This document shows positions 1 through 13,780 of a stretch of DNA of 64,000 nt, piece by piece. Origin of the DNA: Halichondria panicea (lineage: Eukaryota; Porifera; Demospongiae; Suberitida; Halichondriidae); assembly GCF_963675165.1 (NCBI RefSeq), contig NC_087378.1, positions 2,341,525 to 2,405,524 of the forward strand, in the 5' to 3' direction. Numbering within the stretch: the stretch's first letter is position 1; the number at the start of each line of letters is the position of its first letter. Position numbers and translations under genes: made by a program. Below the pieces are notes generated by a model. It saw only the letters and a program-made list of their open reading frames with translations. It was not told the origin of the DNA and made no database searches.

Positions 1-2281
1 CTGACACTGGACCTGGTTCCCAGGGACGAGAGTGGGGCACCCATCAACCCAAAGACAGCTGGTGTCATGCAACTCTACAGTGTGGTGCGTACATTTGCAC
101 AATATGGCAAGCCAAACTTTTAAATGGATGTAACGTTTCCCTCTCATTATATTATCCTTCAGTACATGGCCTGTTAAGTGTACATTGAAGCTCTTATAGT
201 TTGGAACCATTTACTAGGTCTGCTGTCTTGAAAATACATACTCTAGCACTTCAATCTGGTGTGTGTAAATCCGGCAGCTATATAAACTCACTCGTTTTTA
301 CCATAGCGACAGGCTCCGTTATGTGACTTGTCTTTTATAACACGATTGCACAAATTAGCCAAGCAACACCCATTGTATCCATTTCTAGAGGCTATGTTAC
401 CCCTCATTACTCCTCATACATGTATAAAAGCTCAGGGGTACCCTTAGGCCTATGCTTGACTTTCTATATAAAGGCCTGGGGTTTGATATAGAGGTCAGTG
501 TTGTTGCTGCTTAGATATCGGGTGTTTATGACTTAATAGCATATGTGTTTACTTTTGGTCTACGGAAAGGTTAATCATTGTACAGCGTTCATTGTGTATG
601 AAGTAATGCTACTAGTACTTGGCACAACAGTGTTCTAATCCCACACCCCAGTATTTATGGGTGTGTATATAATTATATTCATACATGTACTAATTATTTG
701 CATTCGTTACAGATCAAGCAGGTTTCTCAGCAGCAAAGCAGTTCAGACTCTGTGGCTAATGTAAGCGTTATACATTCATCGATGGCATGTAGACATGAAA
801 TTCTACTTGTACAACAATGTATCTTAGCAGTGTATTTAGTAATTGTTAATGCACTGAATGTGTTTTAGAGTCATAATTAAACTTTAACGTTCGTATTTAT
901 CCAACATGTTTCATGTATAACAGCTAGCACTCCCTACTGTAGTTTATGTGTGACTGTACATGTATGTACGAGGCCCAGGTTGCAGCTTTGTTATCTTTTC
1001 ACCCATCTCCAGAAACGCAAGAGCTACATGCAGATTACCACGCAACCCAACTCGACACAAAAGGATGAGCATCATATCTTCCTCAAGTTCTCAGCTCTAG
1101 CCCTTCAAGTCAACGAGCCGTGCGAGCTCTATTTCTTCCTCTACGATGCCAGGCAGTCCAAGACTCTCAGGTGCGTTGGCGTGTGCGTGTTGACATAAAA
1201 ATTGGTGTGCCTGGTACAGCTCTGTTTTATGTGTGTATAAGCTAACTTTGTAACCTTTCAATCACTCCCTAATTGTATGTATTATATGTACGTGTTTTTG
1301 TGTCCATGTGCCAAACCTCTTCTGTAGTGTACTGTACACTACTCATGTACATAATCATTTTAACCTGTCCTCTTCCTCACAGTGAGCGCTATGTCATATC
1401 CCTGTCCCAACACTGTCTTCCTAGAGATGCAGAGAAGATCAACCAGTGCTTTGCTGTCTTTACTGTGAGTACCAATCTAGTTGTTATTGCACTCGACTCT
1501 AAGTGTGTGTGGTGTTGAACACCCCTCTTCATATGAACACACCAACGCACCCCCCCCCCCACACACACACCACACACACACCAACGCACTCCCCCTCCAC
1601 ACACAAACACACACATGCCACACACACACACACACGCACACACACAGGACATTGATAGCACTGATCTCACCAACAAGAACCTCTACCTGGCATGTCAAAT
1701 CATCCGATTCGGTTCGTAAACACAAAATAATGTGTTTTAGTACGTATGTAGAGAATAGAGCCCGTTTTATTCTATTGACCATCGTCTGACAGACCCCGTT
1801 TTAAGTTTACATCACTGTTGCCTTTGTCCAGGTAACCACCTAGAGAATAAGGCCACCACAAACCCACTGCGTAAGGCTCATGGAGCGGCAGTGTGGCCGC
1901 TACACGAGTTGCTTGAAGCCAGCCAAAATGGAGACCTGGATGAGAAGGACCTTCAGATGGATGTCTATACGTGAGTGCAATGCCATCGTGCCTTGTACAT
2001 GCATGTACATACATCTAGCAGCATGGTTAAGACTGGTGAATAAACTGTTAAAAATGTGCCTGTCTGGAATACATGTACATGTACTTATATGATCCTCTCT
2101 GAATCTAAGCTTAACATTCAGAAAGTGGCAGTTAAGCTAGGTACCGATTATATAAGTAATTAACTACTGCTGCGACTGACTGTCTTGTGTGTGTGCAGAT
2201 GCCCTCCTGTTGAGTATCACAAGCTGCTCGACTCTATCATCAAGAAGCAAGGAATCTTCAATCCCACTGACAAGGGAAATG
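1..2281 (+). other. DOCK: DOCK N-terminal region exons (before DHR-1)
   Basis: Exons 1-84, 713-760, 1013-1170, 1383-1464, 1648-1711, 1832-1970 and 2199-2281. The first ends LYSV and matches the DLVPR...LY segment following the SH3-linked helical part in animal DOCK proteins. The 1013-1464 exons carry the KRKSYMQI and ELYFFLYDAR beta-sandwich strands, and 1648-1711 gives NKNLYLACQIIRFG, the region where relatives have IY-I-x-x-x-IIR-x-G. The exon at 1832 begins with GTAACC right after its AG; the frame fixes the acceptor at 1830-1831. Introns hold (CA)n tracts and a C run at 1550-1645. Confidence 0.88.
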
Positions 2282-5200
2282 GTAAGCATTGCATGTGTAT
2301 GTATTACTACATCATGGATCTACCTACAGTCAGTGCCCCTGAGCTAAGCATACACTAGGTATAGAGACCCAAAATGTTGGATAGTGGGCCCTAGCAAATG
2401 TATTAAGAAGTGCACTAGCACAGATTGCACAATACGCTTATGTAATAATATTATAGAGAGACTTGTTGGAATGTTGAGCCAATCTCTACCATGTTTATGG
2501 TTGTGCTGTGTGTTTATCTCCCCCAAACCCACACACACACACACATACCACACACACACACCACACACGCACACCACATACCACACACACCACATACCAC
2601 ACACACGCACCACACGTGTACAGGTGTGTTCATCTCCCTCAAGCCACTGAAGGGCACCATGGCTAAAGTAAAGGAGGAGAATCCACTGCTTTTCAGGAAG
2701 TTCACTGCGGAGTGTCACAAGCTCTATTTCCCAGAGATCATCAGACCCTGTGAGGCTTGGGGGCAACAGGCAGGGTTTCATTTTGATCGAGATGGGCCTA
2801 ATCCAAGCTGTATTACTGTTAGCTAATTTTGACTTACATGTACAACAGCCCTAAGAAAACCACTCCTACTCTTAGAGAGCTCTACTATTTATGTAACAAG
2901 GTTTCACCATACTCTCCTGGTTTCTTCCATTAAATGGGGAGATTTTTGTGAATTCTTACCCTTATGCTCACTGTATGCCTACAGATGATGTCCGACACGA
3001 TGTGTACCTGACGATGGTGAGTGGTGTGTTCACCAAGGGAACCAAGAGAGCGGATAAGAACGTAGAGATTAATGTGGAGATTCTCGACGACAGGGACATT
3101 GTCATACCAGTATGTGCTGTGTGTTGTATAGTTTGTGTGTGCTCATTGTACGCTCCCTGTGTGACAGGCTACCTGTTTAAGTGTGTACTTAGTTGTCAAT
3201 TAAGTATTCTGATAACCAAGTTTGCTTCTCGTGTCGCCCGAATTTAAGGGTGTTGTATATAGCGCTTGTACATTGTGCCTTGTATGTTTGAGTGGGTGGT
3301 GTATACATGTACACTAAGATCATGCATGTAAAAATGTAAGGTGGAATTGTAAGCTGTCCATAACACCCCCAGAACTGCATAGCTGCTGGTATTGGTGAGC
3401 CTTGTACCAGTTCCTACACCTCCCTGGTCCAGTACCACTGTGCCACCCCAGTCTTCAATGAGACTATGAAGGTGAGCCGGCCGTCTCCTGCACTGAGTGT
3501 GTTTGTAACCAACTGTGTGTGTGTGGGTACCTCCTCTGTGTTTGACTCTGTTGTGTTCCCCTCAGCTCCACATCCCTCCTGAGCTGATGCCCAAGGCCAG
3601 AGTCAGGTTCTCCATGTATCACAAGTCCACCATCATCTGTACGTGCCATTAATTATACACGTAGTAGCGTAATTGCAGGAATTGCTCCTTAATTACTCTG
3701 CTCATGCAGCTTGGGGTAGGAATATAAGCTCAGAGTATGTACTGTAACTCCACCCCTCGTCCAAAAAATAGTTACGATGTTGCAGTGTGCAGTGTACTCG
3801 AATGTTTTCTCTTTGTTGCCCCTGCAGCTAGCCGACTCAACAAGAATGAGCCGTACGCCATTGCTCATCTCAAACTGATGAAGGACGATGACACCACCAT
3901 TGAAGATGGACAGCATGAGCTATACGTCTACAAGGTTAGTCGGGCCCCTAAAACCAACTACTTGTTGTAGCACTTCATACAAACACATACATGTATCTAC
4001 ATGTCAGTTTAAAGGATCCACTGGAGGCTACTGTAAAGACCGTTCCTATGATCTCCCTGACAATCCCATAGCACTATTTGTACACTAGTCCTACATGTAA
4101 ATTGCTGCCTCAATGTGTTGGTAGGCCCCACTCTGTACATGGTAGACTAGTAGTACATGTACATGTATAAGTTTATATACGTACATGTATACCGTATAGC
4201 GTGTAATTTCGTGGGGCAAAATATTCGTGGTTTTTGTGGTTGGAGGTCTGACCACGAATATTTTACCCACGAATGAAGCGACCTTGCCTACCTCTTTACC
4301 GGCAGTACAAGCTCCAAACCACCGAAAATATTATCCACGAAATGTCTCAATATTGCTGAACCACGAATATTTTGTCCCCCGAAAATTACCCGCTATACGG
4401 TAGTTTCCTATGTGTGGGTGTAAGTTATCTGTTGTGTACTACACTGTAAGTACCTCCACCTCCCTATACAGTACAAGGAGACTGCACGAGGGGCTTACAA
4501 GTACACGTCCCTGCCGTGCATCAATGAGGCGGGCACTCCACAGATAGTCAACAACGACTTACTCTCTCCCAGAGACAGCTTCCTCCTTAGAACAAAGATC
4601 TGCTCTACCAAACTCACACAACACGGTAAGAGCCTAGTAGCAGACGTTCTACGTGTACATGTACAGTGTATTTGTACATGTACCACGCTGGGAACTTAAT
4701 AGTAATGATTAATGCAGATAGTTTTATAACAGTGTACCTATTGAGGAACCTTCTTAGGTGTCAATTTGCTTTTATTATCAATTAATTGCCTGTTTTCCTC
4801 TGCTCTACACACACCAGGTGACCTTCACCGACTGCTCCACTGGAGACAGAATGTGGAGCGACTTCCCTCGATACTCACAGCCATGTCAAAAGTCCCTGGC
4901 GACGAAATTGTTAAGGTGGGTTTAGGATTTCTTGCTGATTTATCAAATTTTATTTCTCTGGGTAATATGTACCAAATTAATTTTCTGTTGTATAATTATG
5001 CAGTTCCTGTCTGACACATTCAATGCTTTGTTCTCAATCATGGAGGAGATGGCAGAGGAAGTGGGAGAACTGGTCTTTGAGGCTCTGGTACGTTGGCTTG
5101 TCTGAATGTGTCGCTCCCATCACAATGCCGTATTACTAGAATATTTTGCTGGTGAAAAACCTTTGCGAATGAGCCAAATCAACAGAAAAATTGTCCCTTT

Positions 5201-8200
5201 GCGATCTAACTGTTGTCGTGTGTATTTACCAATACTAATTTATTGTTGCGAATTGATCAACCTTCGCAAAGTTCGCATATGTTTGATGCTCGCAAAACAG
5301 TCTAGTAGTACAGTAATCGCTCTAGAGGAGCCTAGTTACATGTACATGGTTATGTTCTAGGTTCAAAGCTTGAAGTTGTTATAATTATTCATATCTACTG
5401 CTCTGATATAGTGTTTGCTGTAACTTTTCTATTGTTGAGATTGCTTTGTTTGTCAACCCCTTCCACTACAGGTGTTTATCATTGGTCTGTTGGCAGTGGA
5501 GAAGTACGAGAACTTTAGACCAGTGTTGGACAGCTATTGTGACAAAAACTTCCAGGCTGCCACTGTGCACAGGTACGTACATCGGCAACAACCTGTCTCG
5601 CATAGCCTACAAATGTTAGGTGACTAGCATGCTATGCCTTTTGCATTCCATTCTGTATAATTTATGCACATGAGCAAGTCACTGTCTGTATAGTACAGCC
5701 CGGTTAATAGCTCCTATGTCTCTACGTTTCAGTGTGTACATACACGAAGCTGTATACTTTTGTATTAAAAAGCGTCTGTTTGTTCACTGAGGGTGAACAC
5801 TTCAGCCAGGTACTGTATTGTGAATACACTAGTCATTCTATTGTGAAGAAATAATGGTTGGGTTGATTGTGTGAATATCCTCTGTATGCAGTCACCTGGT
5901 GGCCAAGATGAAGTGGGTGTTTGACCAAGTGATGATCTTGGATGGTGGCAGAAGATTGAGGGGAGACATCATTCAGAAAACTCTCAAGGTGTGTACATCG
6001 TAAAAACAACTGCCACACCCATCTTCATACGTACAGCTTAGTGCCTATTTTATTGTGATATTTCTTTGCCTTGTGTGTGGTTGCTCTCCAGGCTGCCGAG
6101 TTTCTGGTGAAGTTCATCATGAAATCAAGAGCTCTCTTTGAGCAGTAAGTTAATACTATTGTACGAGAATTGAACCTAACCCACTCCCTTTTTGTAGACC
6201 ATAATTACATTGTATGTCAGGGTTTTATCTAGTGGGGGGCAGGGCCCCCCAAAATGCTCAGCTTCCCCTCCAAAAATGTTGTGATGATGTGCAGTATGTA
6301 CATGTAACTAGGTCTACTGTGATGCACTAGCATGTAATAGGGGGTGTGGTCACCAACTGTGGGAGTGGCCAAACATTTTGCAGCGTGCGTAACAAGCCTT
6401 CCCCTCAAACTTTTAATCCAAGCTCATAACACCTCAACAATTTTTTTGCTGAGTGAAGGGGAATACCCTATCACAAGCTCACTGCTATTTAATAGATACC
6501 TGGTCTTGAGAGAATTACATGTACAATGTTTCACTGATAATCCTAACCCCTGAATTTTATACTTTAAATGATAATATTATTGTAGGGGCACTCGAGGCAA
6601 GGGAAGTGAGACGTTCAGACAGAGTGTCCACAGTTTGCTGACCACCATCTGTGAACTGATGGGCCTGGAATGCGGGGAGAATGAGTTGATAGCACCCAGA
6701 GCACAGGCACAGGCCCTCCAGTTCCTACCAGCCACCTTTGACCTCTTCCTCTCCGTACTCAGTGTCGACTCACTAGGGTATGTGGTGATGTGGTGATGTG
6801 GTAAATGTGACAAACAGTGGATATGTCATCACTACTGTTACACAGTAATGTAGCAGCGTGCATATGTATGTTTGCAACGAATGATACAGTTGGTATAGTT
6901 ATACATGTACCTGCTGTAATTATCTATGTACGTGTAATGTGAAGTGATAGTTTCATGTTGTACGCTTGTCCACCCTAATACTGTAACTCTATAGGGCGAT
7001 TGTGGCTAAGCTTCTTAACAACCTCCGAGAGACTAAGCTGAAGATCTACAAGTCTGTGTTTGTGTCAGCAGTGGTCTCCAGCAAGCTCTTCCAGGAGAAA
7101 GGTATGTGTATACCCTATCTGTATTTATGGTGCATGCATTCTGCTGGTGAATTGTCAGTGCCCAACACATATGCATTGATATTAGCAAGTTATTATGACC
7201 ACCCTAACCAGAATCACTCTGACTGTGTATGATCACGTTGGAGTAACACCTCTTCCCTTGTCCTTCCTCAGAATCTCGTGTGCTGGTGTTGCCAGCCATC
7301 CTGAGACACCTGCGTTACCACATCAGCAACAGGGATGACCTCCTCGACAAGTGCCTCACTGTCCTGGGAGCCATTATGAAGCAGCTGCACGACCAGGACC
7401 CCGTGAGTGTGTGTGTGGGGGGGGGGGGTTGGCTGTAGCTCTTGCAGTATACACACGTACATATATACATACATAAAATAGTATTGGGTAAACTGTTATA
7501 TATAGCTTGAGTATGAATTACATGACAAATGCATTCGCTTTTTGGAGAGGGTGTTGAAGCTTACACCCACACTAGTTTAGACGTATGTGCTTGTCTATAC
7601 CTGTACGTTGTCAAGAGTCCATTGCTGTCACCTTATACCCGTGTGTTGTGTGTGTGCAGGCGTTAGTGGATGAGGAGGTGAATGTGGTGGTACAGAGCAT
7701 GCTCCACACTCTCCTAGAGTGCTTCACCTCACTCACAGAGAGAATGGACAAGGTACCACCTACAGTGGTGAGTTGCTCTGCTTGCTGTCTACACTGTTAG
7801 TTGCTTGGTGTATAAATGTCACGAAATATGTTGCTATAATTATAAGCACTGTACAATAGTGGATTGTTTTGCATGTAGTTTCGTTATTAGTTGTGTCAGG
7901 AGTTCATGCACTCCTGGTTGTGTGTTATAAAGATAAACATACAGTGTACGTACATATAGATAACACCGTACACTTTTAGTGTCTTTGATCATTCAACAAA
8001 AGGTATAACTGGTAGATATACGTTATTGTACATCTGTATTTGTTTGTGATAGACGTAGAGTTAACTATAATAATACACATATGCTTTTCCTTGTTTGTAA
8101 GTCGGTGTGTTCTATTGACCTGGTGCAGGGCCACTGTGTGGTTGTGCTGATGGCTGTGTTGGAACAGATGACCCCTCGACACTACCAGCAACTGAGGCTC

Positions 8201-11200
8201 TCTCTCATGGACACCTCTAACACAGAGTCTGTCGACCTCGGGGTGAGGGCAGGACTACTGTGTGTTTGTTAAAGAGAGGCACAGTCCCTTTTATAAATTT
8301 TTGAGGGCTCGTTTCCTTATAATTATACGTATACACTTTTTACAGGAGTTCATTTTGTGCACATTCAATGCGTTTTGTGAGCTGGCGGCCCTCAACCTCT
8401 ATGCCAATGTCTGGACTGTTCTCAAGCTACAGCTCAACTAGTATGTGCCAATGTTCAACTTTTGAGGGTACTCGTATCTTCTGCTTCTTTGATAATTGTA
8501 CAAGTATAGTGAGTCCTGTAAAGGAGAAAAACTACAGTATGGATGTGTTATCAGCTAAGAAAAGTTGTTTTGAAAATGGTAGCAAGAAGCTGTTTCATGT
8601 GTTCTCCCTTTGTAGTGTTATACTTCGTACGACCAATGCACTGTCACGAATCCTGGTGGAGGACTTTCTGGGCAGCGGTGAGAACGACGCTGTCGCAGTC
8701 ACGTTCAACCCCTCAGTGAGTTTAGCTAAGGCAGTGAGCTTACTAGTATTGCAGTAAAGTATGGATGTGATACATGCACTGTACACCTGAGGAGTTTTAA
8801 TGGCAGCGTACATGTATGATTTCTGTTATTATGTATGGTGTACTTGCCTGCAGCTATGGCAAAACTTCTTCCAGCTGGCAGTGGCCTTCACATGTCAGTA
8901 CCCTCTCCAACTAGAGGTCATGAGCGAGGTCAAGATGAACAGGGTGCTCACCAGGTAGGCTCTATATATATATGTATGTTACAGTACCAGTGTTGCTTTC
9001 GTTCCCTCGGATGAGGGGGTAGTTCAACCTAGTTTGTAAGTTATTAGTAAAGGGTGTCTATGTTGTTGATTTATTGCTTGAAAAAGCATTTAATGAGCAC
9101 AAACAGCAGTAAGTCAGCAAGTTATCCACATGTAACGTGGACTTATGATTGATTCCCACGTGTTTCTATCCTCATGCAGCTATGGTGACATGCGTATAGC
9201 CATGAACTCGCTAATGGTGAGCAAGTGGCAGGCTCTGGGCAACTACCAGGGTCGCTACGTACCTGGTATGATTGGCCCCTTCCTCAAGGTCTCCCTCATT
9301 CCCCACAACTGTGAGTATAATCCACTATCACTCACACTTCCCCCCTTCTTCCCCACTATGTAATGTATTCGTGTACACACACCTTCCCCTTCCACTAATG
9401 CACGTTTTATACCTTGCCTGAAATATTCTTGCGTATCGAAACTTTTAACTGAACTCCTCAGTCAGTGTATCTTACAGTACACTAGCCTAGAGTTGTCATC
9501 CCTCCCTCGATTCTATTGTTGACGTACTTGCTTTCTCCTCCAGCCATTCGTCGGACCACCATACCCATCTTCTTTGACATGATGGAGAATGAGTTCAAGT
9601 ACAGAAAGAATTTCCACATGGTATGTTACTAGAGTGGAGTCTTTAGATTGCTTGTACTGAGCAATTTCAGGACAAGCACTGATTGTTCTGTCGAAAATGT
9701 TCAGCTTACAGAGATTTACTTGTATCGCATATTAGCAGTGCCTGTTTTTCTAACGGTAAAACTGCTCTAGATCGTGATTCATTTACGTTACATGTTTGTC
9801 ATGTCACACATGTAATTCTAGTGGCAGGGTACACGTACAGTAGTCAGTATGGAGTTATGATATTATATTGTTGCTGTTTAGATGGAGACTGAGATGATTG
9901 ACAAGCTTGACTTGTACATCAGTGGAGGAAATGGGGACTCAAAATATCGCCAGCTACTGTACCACATGTGAGCAGTTCGCTTCAGATTTTGTGTTTTTTC
10001 TCTCTGAAATTGTCAGCAATCCTTTTAAACTTACCACCCCTACCTTGCTTATTGTATTGGCCCTTAGTATTGATATCACATGACTGTCATGTGCCCAGGT
10101 TGTCGGAGAGGTGCAAGACCCACCCCCACATGGACAGGGAGGCTGGGATGCAGTTCATCGAGAGTTTGGCTGAGCTATTGCGCAGACTGTTGGACTACCG
10201 TACTGTACAGCAGGGAGATCGCGACCTCCACATGCACGTCATGTTCAATCTGCTGGTGAGGGAGACTACATGTAGATGGTATTTATCTGTACAGTGACAC
10301 TTCTGGTCTTGTGTAGTACTCATCACTCAGTTCATTGTATACCTGTTTGTATGTTTTCCACAGAACTTCTACAAAGAAATGGGAAGAGAAGAAATCTACA
10401 TCAGGTAGGAAGCACTTCAAGAGTACAGTATAGTAACCACCTACTAGTGCTCATAGGGACAGTTAACAATCCAGAATGTAGTTTAACGAACGTAATGGTG
10501 GCAGTATCTTTGTGCCAACTGCAATAGACCGTTGATTTATGTGTCCTTCTTCCCTGCACAGGTACATCTACCACCTTGCTGAGCTTCACAAGTCCATCGG
10601 GAGCTGGGTGGAGGCTGGCTTCACTCTGTTGCTGCATGCACAGCTGCTTCAAGTGAGTGCTCTCGTCTAACTCCTTATGTAGTGTTCTATCAAATGCTTG
10701 ATTTTCATTGCCGTCTTCTTTCTGTTTTGCAGTGGTCTCAGCAGATGCAGAAACAGGAGGGACAGTACCCCAAGCAGAGTAGTGCTGATCGGAAAGAGTG
10801 CCTCTATCATGACATCATTGACTATTTTGACAAGGGAAAGGTTAGAAAACTGTTCGTCTTTATGATACATGTACGTGATAGTCTGTACATGTACGTGCTA
10901 AGATCGTTGTAATCCCACCCTGAGCTGCAATATATGTAGCTTGAGGTGTGTATAATCATGTGATTTCCGTGACAGCTGTGGGAGTGTGGTATTGAGCAGT
11001 GCAAGGAGATCGCCTCTCAACTGGAGACAGTCACCTTCAACTTTGAGAAACTCAGCGAAACACATGTAAGATTCATATATCTCAAACGATGAGTTGCCAT
11101 CACCCTATTCTCTCCCTCAGAATACGATAGCTCGGTTCTACTCAAACATAGTGCGAGAGATTCGTGCAGAGTCAGAGTACTTCCGTGTTGGTTTCTATGG

Positions 11201-13675
11201 CGGATTCCCTCCCTTCCTCAAGAGCAAGGTGTTCATCTTCAGAGGTCATGAGTACGAGAAACTTGCAGACTTCAACTCCAGAATGTCCAACCTCTTCCCT
11301 AATGCTAAGGTACATGTATGTCCTTCATGTACAAGCACTCAGTAGCCTTTTTTTTTTGCTATATTAGCCACGTTTTTTTCATTTTCGTATCTTATATAGA
11401 TTCAGTATGTGCAGTAGTTAGTTTGATACTGTACAGGTACATTGTGTGCTTTTAAGTTGCACCATTGGGAATTGAGATCATGTGACACTGTTGATCTCTG
11501 TTACTATGTTACTAATGTGTTGTTGCTACAGTTTATGAAGTCCCTGGAGCCACCTGGTCTAGACATCATTGAGTCTACTGAACAGCGTATCCTTTGAATG
11601 ATAATTAAGATACTCTGTGTGTGTATACAAAGGTTCTTGATAGACCATTTAGAATGATCACTGTACATGTACATGTATGAGCTTGCCAATGTCTTACAAT
11701 GTATACATGTAATAGTTATTATGCGCAAAACGAGGTATACGGTAGCGTGTTTGTGTGTCTGTGTGTGTGTGTGTGTGTGTAGACTGCTACAGCTGCTCAA
11801 GGATCAATGAAGTGCAAGTAAGAGTTTCTATAGGCTTCTAGTCATGTTTTGATTTTAATTCGTGGATTTGCAAAATAATGCTTCGTTCTCGAGTTATGCC
11901 TAGTTTTGCTTACTTGGAATGCCATTGCAGCCTTTTCGGAAGAGCATGTAGCCAAACTTGTTTACCGAGTGTTGCTACTCTACTTAGTAGTTAGCTCTGC
12001 ACTAGAACGCTAGCTATCGGTAGCTGCAAAAGTAAGAAGAGAGCTGCAAGGCTCTGCTGATGGCAGCCATTAATTTTAGACTTGAACTTTGGCATCGATC
12101 GTTTTTAACAACAATCATGGTCGATCATTACCCACTCTTTGAGTTTGCATGCAGCATGCAAATTAAAAAATAATGTTCATTATGTGTATAAAATTAAGCT
12201 AGCTTTATGTTATGTAGCTTTGGCACCTCCACCGAGGCATCAGCACCCGCGGTGCTTTCATTATTACATGGCAATGGTAGTAGATGTACATATACATCAT
12301 GTATGTGTGAAATCCCTACAAGTGGTGAGCATTTGCTACTCTGTACATGTGCATGGTCAGAGGAGGTACGACAGGCGCTGTTCAGCTCTAGCAATTAGTC
12401 TCTGATTGAACACTAATTATCCACCCACGTACAACATTATTGCTGTGTCCAATCAGAGGACGTTGTTGAACTGCCGACACAGCAATAACATTGTTGTGGG
12501 TGGATAATTAGTGTCCAATCAGAGACTAATTGCCAGAGCTAAACCGCGTCTGTTGTACCTCTAGTACATGGTATGTGAATGTTGACCTTGACAGCTGCCC
12601 GCCAGACATCCAGTCGTGTTCGGTGGAACCCATCCCAGAGAGAGAGACCATGAGCATGTTTGATGGCAAGAATGTGACTGAGTCCATTGTTAGGTGGGCT
12701 CTACTTACACCACATACTTGTACATCTGTAACTGAATGTGTGTCAGCTCTCTCTGGTATCTTTACTTCATGCAAAATTCCAGTCACAACTTTGAAGTGTG
12801 TGCCTAAAATGAATGACAATTGCTTCTCAACTGACAGGTTCTACCACACCAACTATGTGCGACGTTTCATGCTCAAGAGGCCGTTTCATCGCGGGCAGAA
12901 GGACAAGAGCAACGAGTACAAGGTTTGTAGTTACATGTGTAGTAGAGTGGCGTATTAAGTATGTTAGTACCAGTAATGTTATTACCAGTGTAATTTATAG
13001 TGTCTCTTTCGACCATATTGTATCCATCCTTGATCTGGTATGGTTATCTGTGTGTGTGTGTGTGTGTGTGTGTAAGTGTGTAAGTAGCTCATTCTTAGTA
13101 AGGCTAAGCCCTTTAGCTTGATGTCCTTTATGATTCCCCCCACCCACAGACCCTTCACACTGAGTGCACAGTGTACACAACTGCCCACCGTTTCCCGGGT
13201 ATCTTGCGCTGGTTTGAGGTCGTCGACACGGAAGTGGTGAGTCAGACTAGTACAGTGCATTGGGTTAAAACTTATTACTTTGTGTAAATGTCTCATAATA
13301 ATTATGCTGACTAAGCATATAATAACCGAGCATTGTGTCTGCTAGGGGCAATGCATTACTTGCACATGACATACATATAGTAATAGATAGCGCTGTTTCT
13401 TTTGCACTGTCAGTATGCATTAAAAGCTTTATAATAATGGCTATAACGCCAATGTGCTAGCTGAAATCCAATTGTTCCCCCTCCCCTCCCCACCCCAGAT
13501 TGTGAAGAACCCAGTTGAGAACGGTATTGAGATGGTGCTGGACAATGTACAGCAGTTGAAGACGGTCATCAATCGGATACGCTCTGACCCCTCCCAGTCT
13601 ACCAACCCCCTCACCATGAAGCTCAACGGCACTCTGGATGCTGCCGTCAATGGAGGAGTCAGCAAGTTCGATGTA

Positions 13676-13739
<64 letters not shown>

Positions 13740-13742
13740 GGG

Positions 13743-13780
<38 letters not shown>

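Larger units (their letters stand above)
11587..12605 (+). other. U12-type (minor spliceosome) intron in DOCK
   Basis: The donor reads GTATCCTTTG right after the exon base C-11586, which is the U12 5' splice-site consensus. Near the 3' end CCTTGAC at 12586-12592 fits the U12 branch-site consensus (CCTTRAY), with the branch A at 12591 only 14 bases before the AG at 12604-12605. No major-type acceptor nearby keeps frame: the AG at 12564 gives a stop. The CAG at 12605 restores QHIQ. The intron is swollen by a repeat-family-A copy and a 210-bp foldback. Confidence 0.85.

Noticed and set aside
6217..6470. Transposon starting CAGGGTTTTATCTAGTGGGG in a DOCK intron
   Set aside because: A similar CCCCACTAAATGAAACCCTG end occurs at 35862, but I could not find both ends of one element at either site.
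12565..12605. Exon start at 12565 after CTCTAG, extending the DOCK exon upstream
   Set aside because: The frame required by the preceding exon (phase 1) gives a stop; the U12 acceptor at 12605 fits frame and conserved residues.
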